Shown: positions 46,574 to 59,527, counted from the stretch's first letter. The stretch: 64,000 nucleotides of DNA from Diphasiastrum complanatum (GCA_029204225.1 CM055107.1:9479472-9543471), one strand, 5' to 3'. Translations and numbers: made by a program. Notes: generated by a model not told the origin, from the letters alone.

Positions 46574-47700
46574 TGTTGTTAGTTTTCTCTGTCTGTCTAC
46601 TAATTCTGCTTGTTTGCTTCTTGTTACAGCCTATGCTATCTCCATTCTGGTTGTTAGCTGGGCATGTTTTTTATCATTTCTATTTGGTTCACTGCCCAGA
46701 TCAGGCGACAGATTCTCGGGGTTGTAGTATGGTTCAACCTGTCATGGATACTCAGATTTCGAACACTCTTGAACTCTTAAAATCACTTGCAATCATTCTA
46801 CCATGCAAGCACGCCAAGAATGCCCAAAAACAGCTCTTCTTGAAACACGGTTGGGCATGATCATTGCAAAATGGAAACCAAACTACTTGCAAGATCACAA
46901 AACTAGCCTAGCATGCCACATTTATAAAAAATAGAAAATTAATTCCTACAAGCATTCAAGAATCAAGAAGCTCCATCTTCTTGGTTCTTGAATTTTCCAA
47001 GAAACTCAATAAACCAAAACGTAAATGAATTTGCAAGATCTATACCACATTATTGGCTACAAATTTTTTGGATGCTTACAACCTACATTAATCCACAAGA
47101 AAACATGAAATCTAATCCACAACTAGGAAAGCAAGAAAACTAATCCACTCTAAATCCACAACCACACACAATATGAATGGAAGGGCATGATCATAGGGGC
47201 ATCACTCAAGAAAACCATCATGATCAAGGAGCTTAGTGTAGCATCAAACTCATGGGAAATCTTCTTATTAAGCATGGAGTAGATACAATGCAAAAAGCTC
47301 CTCTTCACAAAGAGGGAGTCTCTTAAATAAGCAAGAGAGCTCCTTAGGTGGCATCCTAGTGGAATTTCCACATTTCACAAATTACAAGTGGAATATTGCT
47401 CTCCACTAGAGGTCACCATTAAAAAGTGGCTCACTCTACTTTTTTTAAGAGGGGTCTACTTGCATTTATTACATTTGCTTAGAAATACTTATTCCTACAT
47501 GGTCATTCCATCTTCCGGGATTCACCATGAGGCTTACACAATTATTGCATGTCTTTCCTAGCTAGTATTTCTCGGCTCTCATACTCGGCTCTCAGTCTTC
47601 ATTAGTCTCGTCTTCTCATAAACCTCCTCGGTCTAAGGTAAGAGGTGCTCTTGAGTTGCTCTGTCCGAGTATCTTGAGGATTCGTCAGAATCAGCCAACA
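46574..47700 (-). repeat. 5' LTR of element F
   Basis: 1,127 bp. The minus strand starts TGTTGGCTGATTC, like the E LTR start TGTTAGCGGATTC, and shares gtgagccacttttt.atggtgacc with it. The last 274 bp match 41,928-42,200. Confidence 0.85.
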
Positions 47701-47930
47701 TGGGGCTTCCATAGCCTCGATCAACACGATACAAACTTTGCATGGCTGATCAACGAGTTATAGACCCTGCTGGTCATTTATCAAATATCAAAGTTCGAAT
47801 AGCAAGTGTCAAATTTGTAATCGATTGTGTCATCTTAGACTTACTAGAAGATGCCAATACTTATAACCTCCTTCTTGGTACACCCTGGCTCCAGATGGTA
47901 GGCGTTGTCCAAGATTGGAAGCATAGCTAA
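47701..47930 (+). pseudogene. Element E protease, second part
   Basis: Resumes after the TGGGG copy and continues to VKFVIDCVILDLLEDANTYN, LLLGTPWLQM and VVQDWKH. LLG..W is the conserved protease C-terminus. One stop at about 47,790 separates it from the join. Confidence 0.82.
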
Positions 47931-48113
47931 ATCACCTTTGGCAATCACGACAAACGAGTCACTGTTGACTCAACTGGTCATGTCAAGCCCGCTAAAGTTT
48001 ATGATTATTGGTCATCAACAACTTATGTTGAATCAGATAGTGTCCCGATCCAACCAAAAGGCCACTATACGAGATCCACGGACATAATCAACTGGGGTCA
48101 AGCACTAGCCACT

Positions 48114-50078
48114 GTGGACTGTGCTAATTCCAACCGATGTCGTATCAAAATCGCCGCAGAAGATGTGGATATTCTCCCATCTTCTACAGACATTGATACA
48201 CCCATCATCCCACTTATGATGATTGACCCGATTCCTATAGCTAGGTGCCTAGAAGAACCTAACGTCTCTATCGCCCATGTCTCGGAAGAAGGTATTCTTT
48301 CCATGGATGATGTTGAAATGATGCATGAACACATACTCCTTTATCTAGATGCCCAACTTTATCTGCCAAAATCAATTTCTCAGGAGATCAAGTCACCAGG
48401 GCCGTTGGCTCACGTTCAACCGACATCCAAAGTACCCAACACACACGCGTATAGGCCCAAGCCCAAAGTCTACACATGGGACATGTATCCAGACGAAGTC
48501 TGGGACACAATCAATGCCGACATGATAAGTGAGGCCACAACACTGCCCCCTCAAAAACCACAAAAACCTCGGTTACAAAAAAATAAAACTATCAATACAA
48601 AAATAACCGAGCATCAAAAACAGATGCGTGAGAAGCTTAAGCAGCCGATTAAGCCCTTGACTAAAGGGACATAAACCAAACCATCAGACCAAGCATCCAT
48701 GTCCGGTAGTGACTCAACACAGATGATTCCCAAAGTTCTAGAAAACTTTGTGGAACCACCTTTTGATCTCCCAAGAAAACTTAAAGAATTCACAATGGAT
48801 GACGTTGTTATCGAGTTACCACAGCCACACCGAGAACCTACACCAAGTTCCAACTCCTTTGAAGGACTAGCTAAAACGATGTCATTAAACCTTAAAGATC
48901 TTAAAAAGGAGATGGATCACATAGTTCATGTTGGTGCACACCTTTCATCCGAACAACTTTCTGATCTGGAAACTTTACTTCGCAAATATAGGGATGTATT
49001 TGCATGGAACTATATAGAAATGAAAGGAATTTCGCCTGAAGTAGTGGTCCATATGATTCATTTAGAAGACAACGCTAAGCTTGTTAGGGCTAAATCTTAC
49101 AGAAGTAATCTCGTATCGCAAGAGAATCGATGAAGATATTAAGAAATTGCTAGATGTTGGCTTCATTTATGAAGTCCAACATACTAATTGGGTATCACCC
49201 ATTGTGGTTGTACCCAAGAAAGACGGCAAACTTCGTATCTGTGTCGATCTCAAGAACCTTAATGCAGTTACGAAGATGCAACGCCCCTTCAACGTTTCAG
49301 CGGGTCATGCAACTAGCCTTCCAAGACCTCTTACATCGGATTGTCAAGATTTATCTCGATGATATGGGTGTACATTCCTCAGCCACTACGGACATATAAT
49401 TTCAAAGGACGGTATTTCTACCGATGCTTCAAAAATCAAGGTAATAGTTGACATGCCCTTACCTGCAACAGTGAAGGAAGTTTACGTCTTCCTCGATCAC
49501 ACAAATTATTATCGCATCTTTATAATTGATTATGCTGGCAAGGCACGCCTCGTGTTCTAGTTGTGGTAGATCCTCGATGGACCGAAAGCCTTTAAGGAGT
49601 TGAAAACAGCCCTTACGATGACACTCATACTCCGTTCGCCATACTACACAAAAGAATTTCATGTACATACAGACATAAGTATGCCATTGGAGGTCTTCTT
49701 GCACAACCGGGCAAGTATGGCAAGGATTTTTCAATACATTTCTTGAGCAGGCAACTGGTGCCTGCTGTAGTAAATTACACAACAACCGAGTGAGAAACAT
49801 TGGCAATGGTCTATGTTGTTCAACAACTAAGACATTATTTACTAGGCCAGACCTTTGCCTTCTATACCAACCATCAAGCCTTGTTATATATTGTTAAAAA
49901 ATCCTGTAAAATGGGACGTATAGTTCGATGGCTGTTGATATTAGAGGAATTTAATTTTCGCGTAGTCATTCGGAAAGGAACCCAACATTTCATGGCGGAT
50001 CACCATTATCGGCTCCCTAATGCTGAAAAAGCAATTGCACCAATAAACGATGATCTCCCTGATGCATGTCTTTTTTAG
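48114..50078 (+). pseudogene. Element E linker, RT (deleted) and RNase H
   Basis: 48,114-49,130 is an acidic/Pro-rich linker ending in the pre-RT segment LSDLETLLRKYRDVFAWNY. RT shows VSPIVVVPKKDGKLRICVDL and NLNAVTKM, then jumps at about 49,277 to APSTFQRVMQLAFQDLLHRI and KIYLDDMGVHS (catalytic DD). About 90 residues are missing between. RNase H follows with many stops (GGLLAQPGKYGKDF, MVYVVQQLRHYLLGQTF, YTNHQALLYIV). Confidence 0.85.
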
Positions 50079-50128
50079 ATTGATGTTACACCCTTATGGG
50101 CTGAGGAGATCACTCAACTCCTAACAAC

Positions 50129-50970
50129 ATGCAGACTCAAAAAAGGCCTGAATACAGCTGCAAATTTTTTTTTTTGCTTAAAGCAGCGTCCTTTCAGCTA
50201 ATAGCCGAACAACTTTACAAAAGGGGCGTTGACGGTATTATCCGACGATGCACTTATGAATCTGATATACGGCCTATCATATCTCAGGCTCATGAGGGCA
50301 TTGGCGACAGTCACTTCTCTATTGAAGCAACGACAAAGATTATCCTTTGAGCAGGTTTGTGGTGGCCCTCATTATTTAAGGACACATTTGCTATCATTAA
50401 AACATACGATGTCTGTCAAAGAGCCAAGAAAAATACAAAAGCAAATTTCACACCTTTGACTCTCATTATAGAAGACGAAGCCTTCCATAAATGGGAAATT
50501 GAGTTTGTTGGACCAATCAGCCTAGCAACAAAACACACCCAAGCCTGTTATATCCTAATAGCCACAGATTACGCAACTAAGTGGGTTGAGGCTCAGGCAA
50601 CAAAGGATGCCAATGCAAAGACTGTAGCACATTTTCTTTACAAAAACATTATTACACGTTTCGGTTGTCCTATAGAGCTAGTTAGTGATGGCTTACCATG
50701 CATAGTTGGTTAACAAACGATGCCAAAAGGCCTAGCATGACCGTCACTTACGCAACAAAGATTTACACTTAGGTGACTAGGTGCTTCTTTATACACCGAA
50801 GAAACACCCCGACAAATTGAAATTCTAACGTGAGGGCCCGTATGTTATCAAAAAAATCTTTCATAATGGTGCAGTCCAGCTATAAACACTTGACGGAATA
50901 CTCCTAGACACTATCATCAACGATGGTCATCTACGGCGGTATTACGAGGAGTTGTTTTTTGTTGACCCAA
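50129..50970 (+). pseudogene. Element E integrase (core deleted)
   Basis: ISQAHEGIGDSHFS and VCQRAKKNTKANFTPL are the zinc-binding end. WEIEFVGPISLATKHTQACY and LIATDYATKWVEAQATKDAN start the core, with the first Asp changed to Glu in the usual DF/DV position. RFGCPIELVSDG reaches the second Asp. The sequence then jumps at about 50,705 to the C-terminus (HPDKLKFQREGPYVIKKIF, RRYYEELFFVDP in other frames), ending near 50,970. Confidence 0.82.
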
Positions 50971-51364
50971 TCTAACACTTTTTCCCTGGTATATATTCCA
51001 TTTTTTATTTTCTTATTTTCTCGCTTGTTATTCTCTTTTTGCATGTCTATTTTTGTACCATTTTCTTGTATATAATTCATACCTGTACTTATTTACTTTC
51101 AGTGCATTTTCTTTTTCTATAAATACTCATTTGTCATGAATGTTCTAGGTCAATAAATGATAGCCTACACCATATGAAACAGATTTATCACACCTTAGGC
51201 CCATCTCATTTCTATTTATATGATATCTCAATATTCCCAATTATGTATACAATCATTTATTGAGATCGTTCTTTTCCATAAGAACTTCTACTTTGAGACA
51301 CAGTCATATTTTTCCCCCAAAGTTCTTCACTTGCATCACACAGCTCCATTCCAACATATCGAGC

Positions 51365-51835
51365 TTCTGTCAGATCTCAATCGATGGGTTTTTATCAAAT
51401 CTCGACTAGAGCACTCCTGTCAAATCTCGACCGAAGCAATTTTGTTAAATCTCGACCGAAGGACTCCTGTCAAATCTCAACCGGAGCGTCTTGTCAAATC
51501 TCAACTGGAGCATCTTGTCAAATCTCAACCGGAGCGTCCTGTCAAATATCCACAAGAGCGTCCTGTGAGATCTCGACCGGAGTCCTGTGAGATCTTGACC
51601 GGACCGTCCTGTGAGATCTCGACCGGAGCGTTCTATTAGATCTCGACCGAAGGGTTCTGTTAGATCTCGACCGGAGCGTTCTGTTAGATCTCAACTGGAG
51701 CGTTCTGTGGATCTCGACCGAAGCGTTCTATTGGATCTCGACCGGAGCGTTCTGTTGGATCTCGACCGAAGTCATCTACCAGATCGATCGGAGTGCCTCA
51801 CTCAAATCTCGACCGGAGGTTCCAATTTCAAAACT
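51365..51835 (+). repeat. 24-bp repeat array in element E post-pol spacer (1)
   Basis: About 18 units such as agatctcgaccggagcgttctgtt at 22-25 bp spacing, the same motif as the leader arrays. Confidence 0.92.
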
Positions 51836-52544
51836 CAACAAACCGGCACATCACATGTCATCCGAAATCAAACAACAACGTCCATAAATGCCATCACAAC
51901 GACGCCATTCGCACCTCAGCAAAGTTGGCATTTCTTGCGACAATCTGTCGGCGATCTTTCTGCTCCTGTGCTCGATCTTGGCGCTCTCTTATTCAATGCT
52001 TATGTCATCGGTTACACTCCACCTCCACTGAGTATCCGCCATCGTCGTTTGATTACCATTCAGAGCGCCATCACCAAACCTTTCTAAACCTAACATCGCC
52101 TACAGAATATACATCCATTTGAAACTTTTCGCATGCTGAGGGGTAGTGTCACATGAGCATTCATCACACTCCTGATACACTATTGGAAATAACATCATCA
52201 ACATACAACACTTGGTTTTTATTTTCCAATTCATTCATCTCCACAAATCCATCCACCTTCCCACCAATCTGTCCTTAATTGCCACCTCCACATCTTCTGC
52301 TTTCAGACATTATACTTCCATTTTTCTTTACCCAACCTCATTCCTTCACAACCCTTTCATTCTGCAACATACTTCGCTTTCCACACATCTTCCAATCCGT
52401 CCTTCCAAAAAAAAACACCTCCACATCTTCCGCCTTCAGACATTTTACCTTTCATTTTTCTTTACCCAACCTCATTCCTTCATAACCCTTTCATTTCGCA
52501 ACATACTTCGCTCTACACAAGTCTTCCAATCCCTTCTCAACCGA

Positions 52545-52745
52545 TGCCATCACCTGCCTTCTCACCCGACCCTCAGTTCCATCTCAACCGAAGCCTCCGT
52601 CCCACCTCAACTAAAGCCTCCGTTCAAATCTCAACCAAAGCCTCCATCAAATCTCAACCGAAGCCTCCGTTCAAATCTCAACCAAAGCCTCCATCAAATC
52701 TCAACCAAAGCCTCCGTCAAATTTCAACCGACGCATCCTTAACCC
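52545..52745 (+). repeat. 24-bp repeat array just ahead of the extra ORF (2)
   Basis: About eight units of the type aaatctcaaccaaagcctccgtc. It ends about 50 bp before the ATG at 52,794. Confidence 0.9.
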
Positions 52746-52793
52746 TATCTCAAATCTTGACCGACAACCTTTTTTCAGAATATTGTTTTCATC

Positions 52794-55735
52794 ATGTCTT
52801 CCAACCCCAGTTCCAGTTTCGACGACCCCGATGCTAATAAGCTTGACATCCAGTTGTGCAAATTGGATATTACAGAGATGCAGACTAGTACCAACAGGCA
52901 GAATCATTTTTCAAAGCCATTGAGTTCCAAATCCCTATCCTGACGGGGTATCAAAGTCCGTACCTGATACACATGGTGTACGCAAATTATAATGCTATGG
53001 CAAGATCGTGCCAACTCATAGTTCCCCCTGTCATGAACTATGTTTATAACATATCTTTTGTGGCGGCCGACTTGCAACCCTTCGGGTTCCCTCGAGGACC
53101 AAATGTTGTCACCAGGATGCTCCAGAAGATTGAGCAGACAACCTATTTCAAATACATAGATCCCTTAATGGACAAATGGAAGAATAAAGATGGGTACCGC
53201 ATTGAGGCCATTAATGATCAACAGCTGCAAGTGACATGTGCATACTTAACCAGGTGCACACAATGACCAAGGACCAAGGTGCTGAGGGTACCCATGTCCC
53301 TATTCCACATGATGGCAGATTCACTACTACGTGCCCAGAACCTTTATGATTGGGCACAGTTTGCTTCGAACTGCCTTCATGAGTGTGTTAAATAATCGTC
53401 CTGGGGTATCTCGTGACTGATATCACACTCCAGCAAGTACAAAATGGGCCCAGACTCCAATAACACCTACAACTTTCACCCTTACACACTATCGACAGGG
53501 GTGATGGAGCAACTACATCATCATCATCATCAGACATGGGCACAACCCACGTCGTGCCACCAGACAAAGTCACCACCCCACCCATGCTGATAACCACGCC
53601 AACGCCACCAACATCACCCATTGGCACTTTCTTCGAGGGGGTGGGAGTGGGGAGTTCCATTCTCCAAGACACGGAAGCGGCCCAGCAATTGCAAGCCTAA
53701 CACTCACAGGCCCAGCAAATCCATACCTTGGATACTTTACAATACTTTGATGTTGCGGACCTGATGGAGATAAGTGATGACAAACCAGAAAAAGAGAATT
53801 AGTCAGGAGGAAGTCTGGCCCCCCCACTAACCACCACCACCACCACAACAAAAACCACCATTGCTACTAATATTATTTCTCCATTTCCTCCACCTCCATC
53901 TTCATTCCCTCCACAACGTCTATTTTTTGGATTAGCTTCACCATCTCACACCCCTGATCAGTACCCAACCCTCACTAACCCTGAGAAGCTCTCCGAAGCA
54001 GCTAAGCGCTCAATGATCGACCTATCCGAAGAAAGTTACCACATGCACTCATTGGTAAGCCAACACCAAGTGCTCAAGAATAATGTCCAGTACCAGGACC
54101 GAGAAATTGCGCAACAACAGAAGCTAGCCAAAGAAAGAGAAAAAGAGACAGAAGAAATCAGATTCGTGATGGCTGGGCAGAAGACCACATTAGAAGAGGT
54201 CCAACAACAACTGAAACACCATATGGTCCAGACCGACCAAGTACGATACGGATCGTCGAGTGCAATGACAGTTGGTGTCCCTCTAATTTAGCCCGAGGAC
54301 ATATAGTTCCAAGCCTCATAGGCCATAGCCATCCGGATGGAAAAGTATATGCGGTTGATCCAGAAACGGGAAGTCGAGAAAAGAAATTTCGAAAATATTG
54401 TGGCCAAGTAGGAAAAAGATCATCCTAGAGTCCCAGAGGTAGCTAGAAGATACAACAAAGGCCCTGCAACAAGTCTTTAACAAGGTGAACCAATTGTGGG
54501 ACACGACGTGCAAGGCCCAAGCAGGCGCTCTTACAAAGAAACCACGGGACGATGATGGAGATGACGGAGCAGGCAATAAGGACGGGCAGACCCGACCATC
54601 AGATGGTAGCTCGGGATTGGATAGCCAGAGAGCCGAAGCTGCTTTCGGAGCTTTTCTCCTTCCCCCTCCCACTTTGGACCCCTCATCTTATTTCGTTTTT
54701 AATTTTTCTGAAACATTCATTCCAACTTACCCTGTTTATTCATATTTTCTCTCTCCACCACCTCCTAACAGATTAATGGGCCCATCAAAAGGTCCAGCTG
54801 ACACGTATAAAGTCCGACGGGACGAGTTCCTTCAACAACTTCGCTCCCCCGATGCAACGTATAATTTGTTAAACCAACCTCCTCCTAAACCTGTCATTCT
54901 TGCACCTCCCTCTCCAGATCACTCCATCCATGACCTTCTAGAAGTTAACATTGACATCGGGGGTGACAATGACTTCCTGGCAGATCCATTGGAGTCAAGA
55001 AGATTCTTGTCCAGACAAGACATGGGTGCAGCTGAGTCGTCTACGAGCGAGCGAGCAAAGGAAAAAGATACGGGCACTAAGGCCCTAGACGATTACCTTG
55101 CAAGGCTGCCACAACAACGTAGAGCAGCGTCACCTACCAGGCCAAGGGGCAAGATGGCTGACACCAAAGAATCGAAAAAATTTGAAAGGAAATATCCTCC
55201 CAACATGAGGGGAGTCAAAGAGGAGATCGATCAAAGCCAATACTCCACCAGGGCTGAGATCATTGCGGCACTGCAATCGCAACCTGATTGGCGGAACGAG
55301 GTCTTAAAGGATAGTAGGCGGCTGCAAGAGTACCTGAGGGCATCGACGTGGAAGCAAATTGATCCATTTTACATGCTGCTCAAACAAAGAAATCCATGGC
55401 CGACAGAAAAGGCACGGGTCGAATTGGTGAACTGGCCAGTGATTCCAGGAATTTCAGACAAAATCTCCCTGAATGACCTAAGGCTATAGTTGCTAGACTT
55501 TGGGCACAAATACAAGACAAGTACCGATCTATGCGTGCAAGAAAGTGTCGAATATCGCCGATCCATGGCCTTTCTAATGCAGCAAGAATGTTTCTGGGAT
55601 CGTGGTTTGGATCCGATTAGGATCAGTCCCAACGTAGCCCTCCAGTCAAAGGAAGATCATGAGATGATGGCCCGACTATACTATAGAGTGGCCTTCATGT
55701 CATCACGAGAGATCTTCATTTTTGAGAAATAGTTT
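52794..55735 (+). pseudogene. Extra post-pol reading frame of element E
   Basis: The ATG at 52,794 opens MSSNPSSSFDDPDANKLDIQ. A frameshift in a T-run at about 52,907 leads to FQIPILTGYQSPYLIHMVYA, ADLQPFGFPRGPNVVTRM and YFKYIDPLMDKWKNKDGYR. Beyond a TGA (53,264) come MADSLLRAQNLYDWAQFA, a Thr/Pro-rich part, a coiled coil (54,013-54,270, with DREIAQQQKLAKEREKETEE) and a 334-codon open stretch (54,485-55,489) with KYPPNMRGVKEEID and QSQPDWRNEVLKDSRRLQEY. After a TAG the frame continues to 55,732. I recognise no domain. Additional post-pol ORFs are known in Tat-lineage gypsy elements; its function is unknown. Confidence 0.6.
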
Positions 55736-55854
55736 TGCGGATAACAAGCATCTGGTTTTATGGAAGCGAACGAAGATCCACGCTTTTCCAAGTGCCGAGC
55801 GGAACGACATCACATGTGTTGTAGTGGATCATGCAACAAATTAGGGGTGGATAA

Positions 55855-56953
55855 TGTTAGCGAATTTCAGATAATCCCCAGATGCCAAGCCAAGCTGAAG
55901 ACACAGAGTATCTCTCACCCATGACTGAGGAGGTCTCAGATGGAGGAGAGTAGAAGAAGCTGAGAGCCGAGCATGAGAGCCGAGGATTACTATCTAGGAT
56001 GACAGTTATTTTCTATGTGAGCCTACATGGTGTATTCCAAAGAAGGAACGACCATGTAGGAGCTAGTAATGTTTCCTAGGCAATGTAAATAAGTGTAGAC
56101 CCCCTTAAATAATTTAGAGTGAGCCACCATTTGATGGTGACCTCTAGTGAAAGGGCAAACTCCACATGTAATTTCTAATTTGGTGGAACTGCCACTTGGG
56201 CTCCACATGGACAGCCCTCTTGCTTATTTAATGGCCCCCCTCTCTTGTGAGGGAGCTTTTGATTGTATTGTCAATTCCTCTAAAGTGAATAAAAAAGATC
56301 TTCCATGAGTTCTTGATAATTGTGAAGCTCCTTATTCATTGCAATCTTCTTGAGTGAAATTCCTATGAGCATGTTCTGATTTCATTTGTGATTGTGGATT
56401 AATTAGATCTCTTGCTTACTTTCTTGCTTTGTGGAATGTAGATGTGGATTAATTTTCTTGTTTCTTGATTTTGTAGTTTCAACATGCAGGTAAACTATAG
56501 AGGGTAAGATTGTGGATCTGATTTGCATATTCACTAACAATCATGTCCTTGATTGTTCTTGGGTATTCCAAGCATCAAGAAATGGTTGTTTGTTGATCCT
56601 TGGGCTGCTAGAATGTTGTTAGAAAGTTAGCTTTCTTGTTTCTTGTTTCTTCTTGAGTAGCTTAATCTTGTTTTGCATTCTTTACTAATTTCCTAAGATA
56701 GTTTGGTAGATAGATTGTAGATTTGCTCTTTGTTTAGAACATTGATCTATGCTAAGCTAGGACTGGTTGCATGGCTTGTAAATGCATGTAGTTGAGTAAC
56801 GTAATCGTTTCATCCCATTGACAGGCTGGGAACACACGTTGTAATATGAGAAATACTTTTGTCTGGAAACTGTTCTAAACAAGAAGATTAATCTGTAAAG
56901 AACTGTAACCAACGGAAGTAATAAAAGAGAATAAGAACGAAAAAGATTCGTGT
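55855..56953 (+). repeat. 3' LTR of element E
   Basis: About 1,099 bp, start TGTTAGCGAATTTC, preceded by a purine-rich aggggtggataa. It includes about 300 bp (56,190-56,500) that the left LTR lost. Homology ends at ttcgtgt, about 28 bp short of the left LTR end. Confidence 0.85.
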
Positions 56954-56956
56954 AAA

Positions 56957-57390
56957 TGCTAATCTTGTTCAAAGCTTTTCTATTCAAAGGACCTTGCCAA
57001 GCATTGTGGATTTGCAAGAGATTTTGGTGAATGAGGAGTTTAGACTTCAAGCAAGAGGTGGATCTACATCAACATCTCATTATGAAGAGGAGGCCATGTT
57101 CATCAATGGAGGAGGTAGTTCTTCTACATCTATTTGTTATGATTCCAAAAAAGTCATTTGTGCAACATGTGGAGTTACATTTCTTCATTAAGAGAGTAGA
57201 TCAAATGGTTCTATCATGAGACTTGGTGAGGGAGATAGTCACAAGTCAAGAAAAAGAGAGGTATGTGAAGAATTCAAGGTAGGATGTACTTTGAATGATG
57301 TCATTATGAATGATATTGAGTAAGAATCATTATCATATAAGTCATTACCTAAAACATTGAGTAGAAGTTCTTGTTTGAAAAAAGAGAGTA
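56957..57390 (+). pseudogene. Copia H Gag, resumed
   Basis: SFSIQRTLPSIVDLQEILVN and EEFRLQARGGS continue UBN2-type Gag after element E. SKKVICATCGVTFLH may be the remains of a zinc knuckle. The frame is lost after 57,190. It is interrupted at 57,395 by copia G. Confidence 0.75.
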
Positions 57391-57395
57391 CTTCA
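57391..57395. repeat. Target-site duplication of copia G (left), CTTCA
   Basis: Equals 63,069-63,073. Confidence 0.9.
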
Positions 57396-57939
57396 TGAGA
57401 ACTTTTCACACGTGTGAACCAGCTGCAAGTACAAAGGATCAAGAGAATGAATGATTGCGCACTAAACTAGCTTCTATTCCAAAACGATGAGATGGAAAAC
57501 ATTGGCAAGCTAGTTAGCATGAAGGCAAGAGCATTTATCACAATCTAACTATCATTACACCTCAGATGGATCAAATGGAAGCTTTACTTGAAAAAGTGTA
57601 TTCTTGTGGTACAAAGCCACCTTATTTATAATACAAGAGGCCTTCTAGAACTCGTGGAGAGAGAGAACAATCTAGATGCCACATTGCCTCTACCTCTCTA
57701 CTAGATGACAAAAAGAGATATGGATAAGACTTGAGAATCTCTCTTTTTGAGAACCTTTGACCTACAAGAGTAGCCTCAAATGCTTCTTGATAGGTTCTAG
57801 ACCTACACAATACTATGAAGACAAAAAACTAACTTGACTGTAATTGGAAAGTTATAGATTAGTCTACCTCAAGTTTGGACAAACCCCAAAACTTGAATCT
57901 CTAAGTTTAATATTATTTTAATTTTACAATATTTTCACA
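57396..57939 (-). repeat. 3' LTR of copia G
   Basis: 544 bp. On the plus strand it starts tgagaacttttcacacgtgtgaacc and ends attttcaca. It carries the palindrome ttcacacgtgtgaa (57,404-57,417). Confidence 0.95.
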
Positions 57940-57948
57940 CTCCTTCTT
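57940..57948 (-). other. Polypurine tract of copia G
   Basis: Minus strand AAGAAGGAG abuts the LTR start TGTGAAAAT. Confidence 0.8.
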
Positions 57949-57964
57949 AAAATAAAAATAATAT

Positions 57965-59191
57965 TTACAATACTAAGGACTTGGAGATCAAGCCAAGATT
58001 TGATCTATGTCTTTCAAAGTCCTTCTTAGCTAGAGGCTTGGTGAGTAAATCTACATAACAACTTGAAGTTGATACATGCTCAAGGAGAATCTCACCATCC
58101 ATAACTTTTTCTCTTACATAGTGATGTCCTACCTCTATGTGTTTACTTCTTGCATGGAAGATTGGATTACTTGCAAGATATTGGGCCGAGATGCTATCAC
58201 ATTTGATGCAAGGTATTTTCTCCTCTTGAATGATCCCGAGCTCCACTAATAATCTTTTGATCCAGATGACTTCCTTTGTTGTGATAGTCAAAGCCTTGTA
58301 CTTGGCTTCACATGAGGATAAGGAGATAGTGTCTTGCTTCTTAGATTGCCAAGAGACAATATTGCGTCCCAAAAATATTGTATAAGCACTTGTGGACTTT
58401 CTATCCACCTTATCACCTGCAAAATCCGAATCTGAAAAGGCAACAAGGCTTAAATCATGTCTTTTAAAACAAAGTCCATAGTCTTGAGTAGATGCAACAT
58501 ATCTCAAGATCCTCTTCCTCTTTTTCCAATCATGGATCTTTGGATTTTGCATGCTTTGACTAAGCTTATGCACACTAAAACTAAGATCAGCCCTAATGAT
58601 AGTGAGCCATATTAAAGAGCCTGTTAGACTTCTAAAAAGTGTGATGTTCTCAAAGGATGCTTCATCACAAGTTTTAGTGTCTTTAACATTAGACTCCATA
58701 GGAGTATCTATGCTTTTACAATCTTGCATTTTAAACTTCTTAAGCAAAGATCTTACATAACTTTCTTGAGAAATGAAAGCTAAGTCATTAGAGATCTTAA
58801 TCTCTAATCCAAGTACATGATGTAGAAATCCAAGATCTTGCATTTTGAATTCCTTTCCTAAGGAGATCTTGGTATCAACAAGTAAATCCATGTTGCTTCC
58901 ACATAATAGAATGTCATCAACATAAATAAGCAACATGATTATATCATTACCAACATGTTTAAGATATAATGATGGATCATATGAACTAATCTTGAAACCA
59001 ATATAAAGAAGATAAGTGTTCAACCTCTCATACCAAGCCCTCGAAGCTTGTTTCAAGCCATAAAGACTTTTCAAAAGTAAGCATACTTTTGATCCTTTGC
59101 CATTCAAAACAAAACCTGGAGGTTGATGCATATATATTTCTTCTTCTAAGTAACCATTTAAGAAAGCATTGGAAACATCAAGTTGAAGCAT
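57965..59191 (-). pseudogene. Copia G RT (C-terminal) and RNase H
   Basis: 408 open codons: MLQLDVSNAFLNGYLEEEIY, SLYGLKQASRAWYERL, LIYVDDILLCG (catalytic YVDD), then RADLSFSVHKLSQSM, FSDSDFAGDKVDRKSTSAY (RNase H), SWQSKKQDTISLSSCEAKYK, IPCIKCDSISAQYLASNP and VDLLTKPLAKKDFERHRS. It is separated from the RT start by a single stop at 59,192-59,194. Confidence 0.93.
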
Positions 59192-59194
59192 TTT

Positions 59195-59527
59195 TCAATC
59201 ATAAAAGCAACAAATAGTAATGAGAATTCTAATGGTTACCATCTTTGCTATGGGAGCAAAGGTTTCTTCATAATCTATGCCTTTGATTTGGGCATAGCCT
59301 TTAGCACAAAGCCTTTCTTTGAGCTTATTGATTGATCCATCATTATTGAGCTTGATTCTATAGACCCACTTGCATCCAATGACATGCTTGTCATTAGGAG
59401 GATCTACAAGTTGCCAAGTCTCATTTTGCATCCAAGCTTCATACTCGGCCTCCATAGCTTTGATCCAATCCTTTGATTGAAGATCTTCCTCCACACTTGA
59501 TTTCTTCAATGGAAGTGCGAAAAGCAT
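59195..59527 (-). pseudogene. Copia G RT (N-terminal)
   Basis: SKDWIKAMEAEYEAWMQNET, GCKWVYRIKLNNDGSINKLK and AKGYAQIKGIDYEETFAPIA. In frame with 57,965-59,191 apart from the TGA between them. Confidence 0.92.

Larger units (their letters stand above)
50971..52793 (+). other. Post-pol spacer of element E with two repeat arrays
   Basis: Non-coding sequence between integrase and the extra reading frame. It includes two arrays (51,365-51,835; 52,545-52,745) and a direct repeat around 52,280-52,510 (ccacatcttctgctttcagac / ccgccttcagac with catttttctttacccaacctc shared). Confidence 0.6.

Noticed and set aside
46848-47700. Separate solo LTR next to element F
   Set aside because: The TGGGG duplication at 41,923 and 47,701 shows that this stretch is part of the element F 5' LTR (46,574-47,700).
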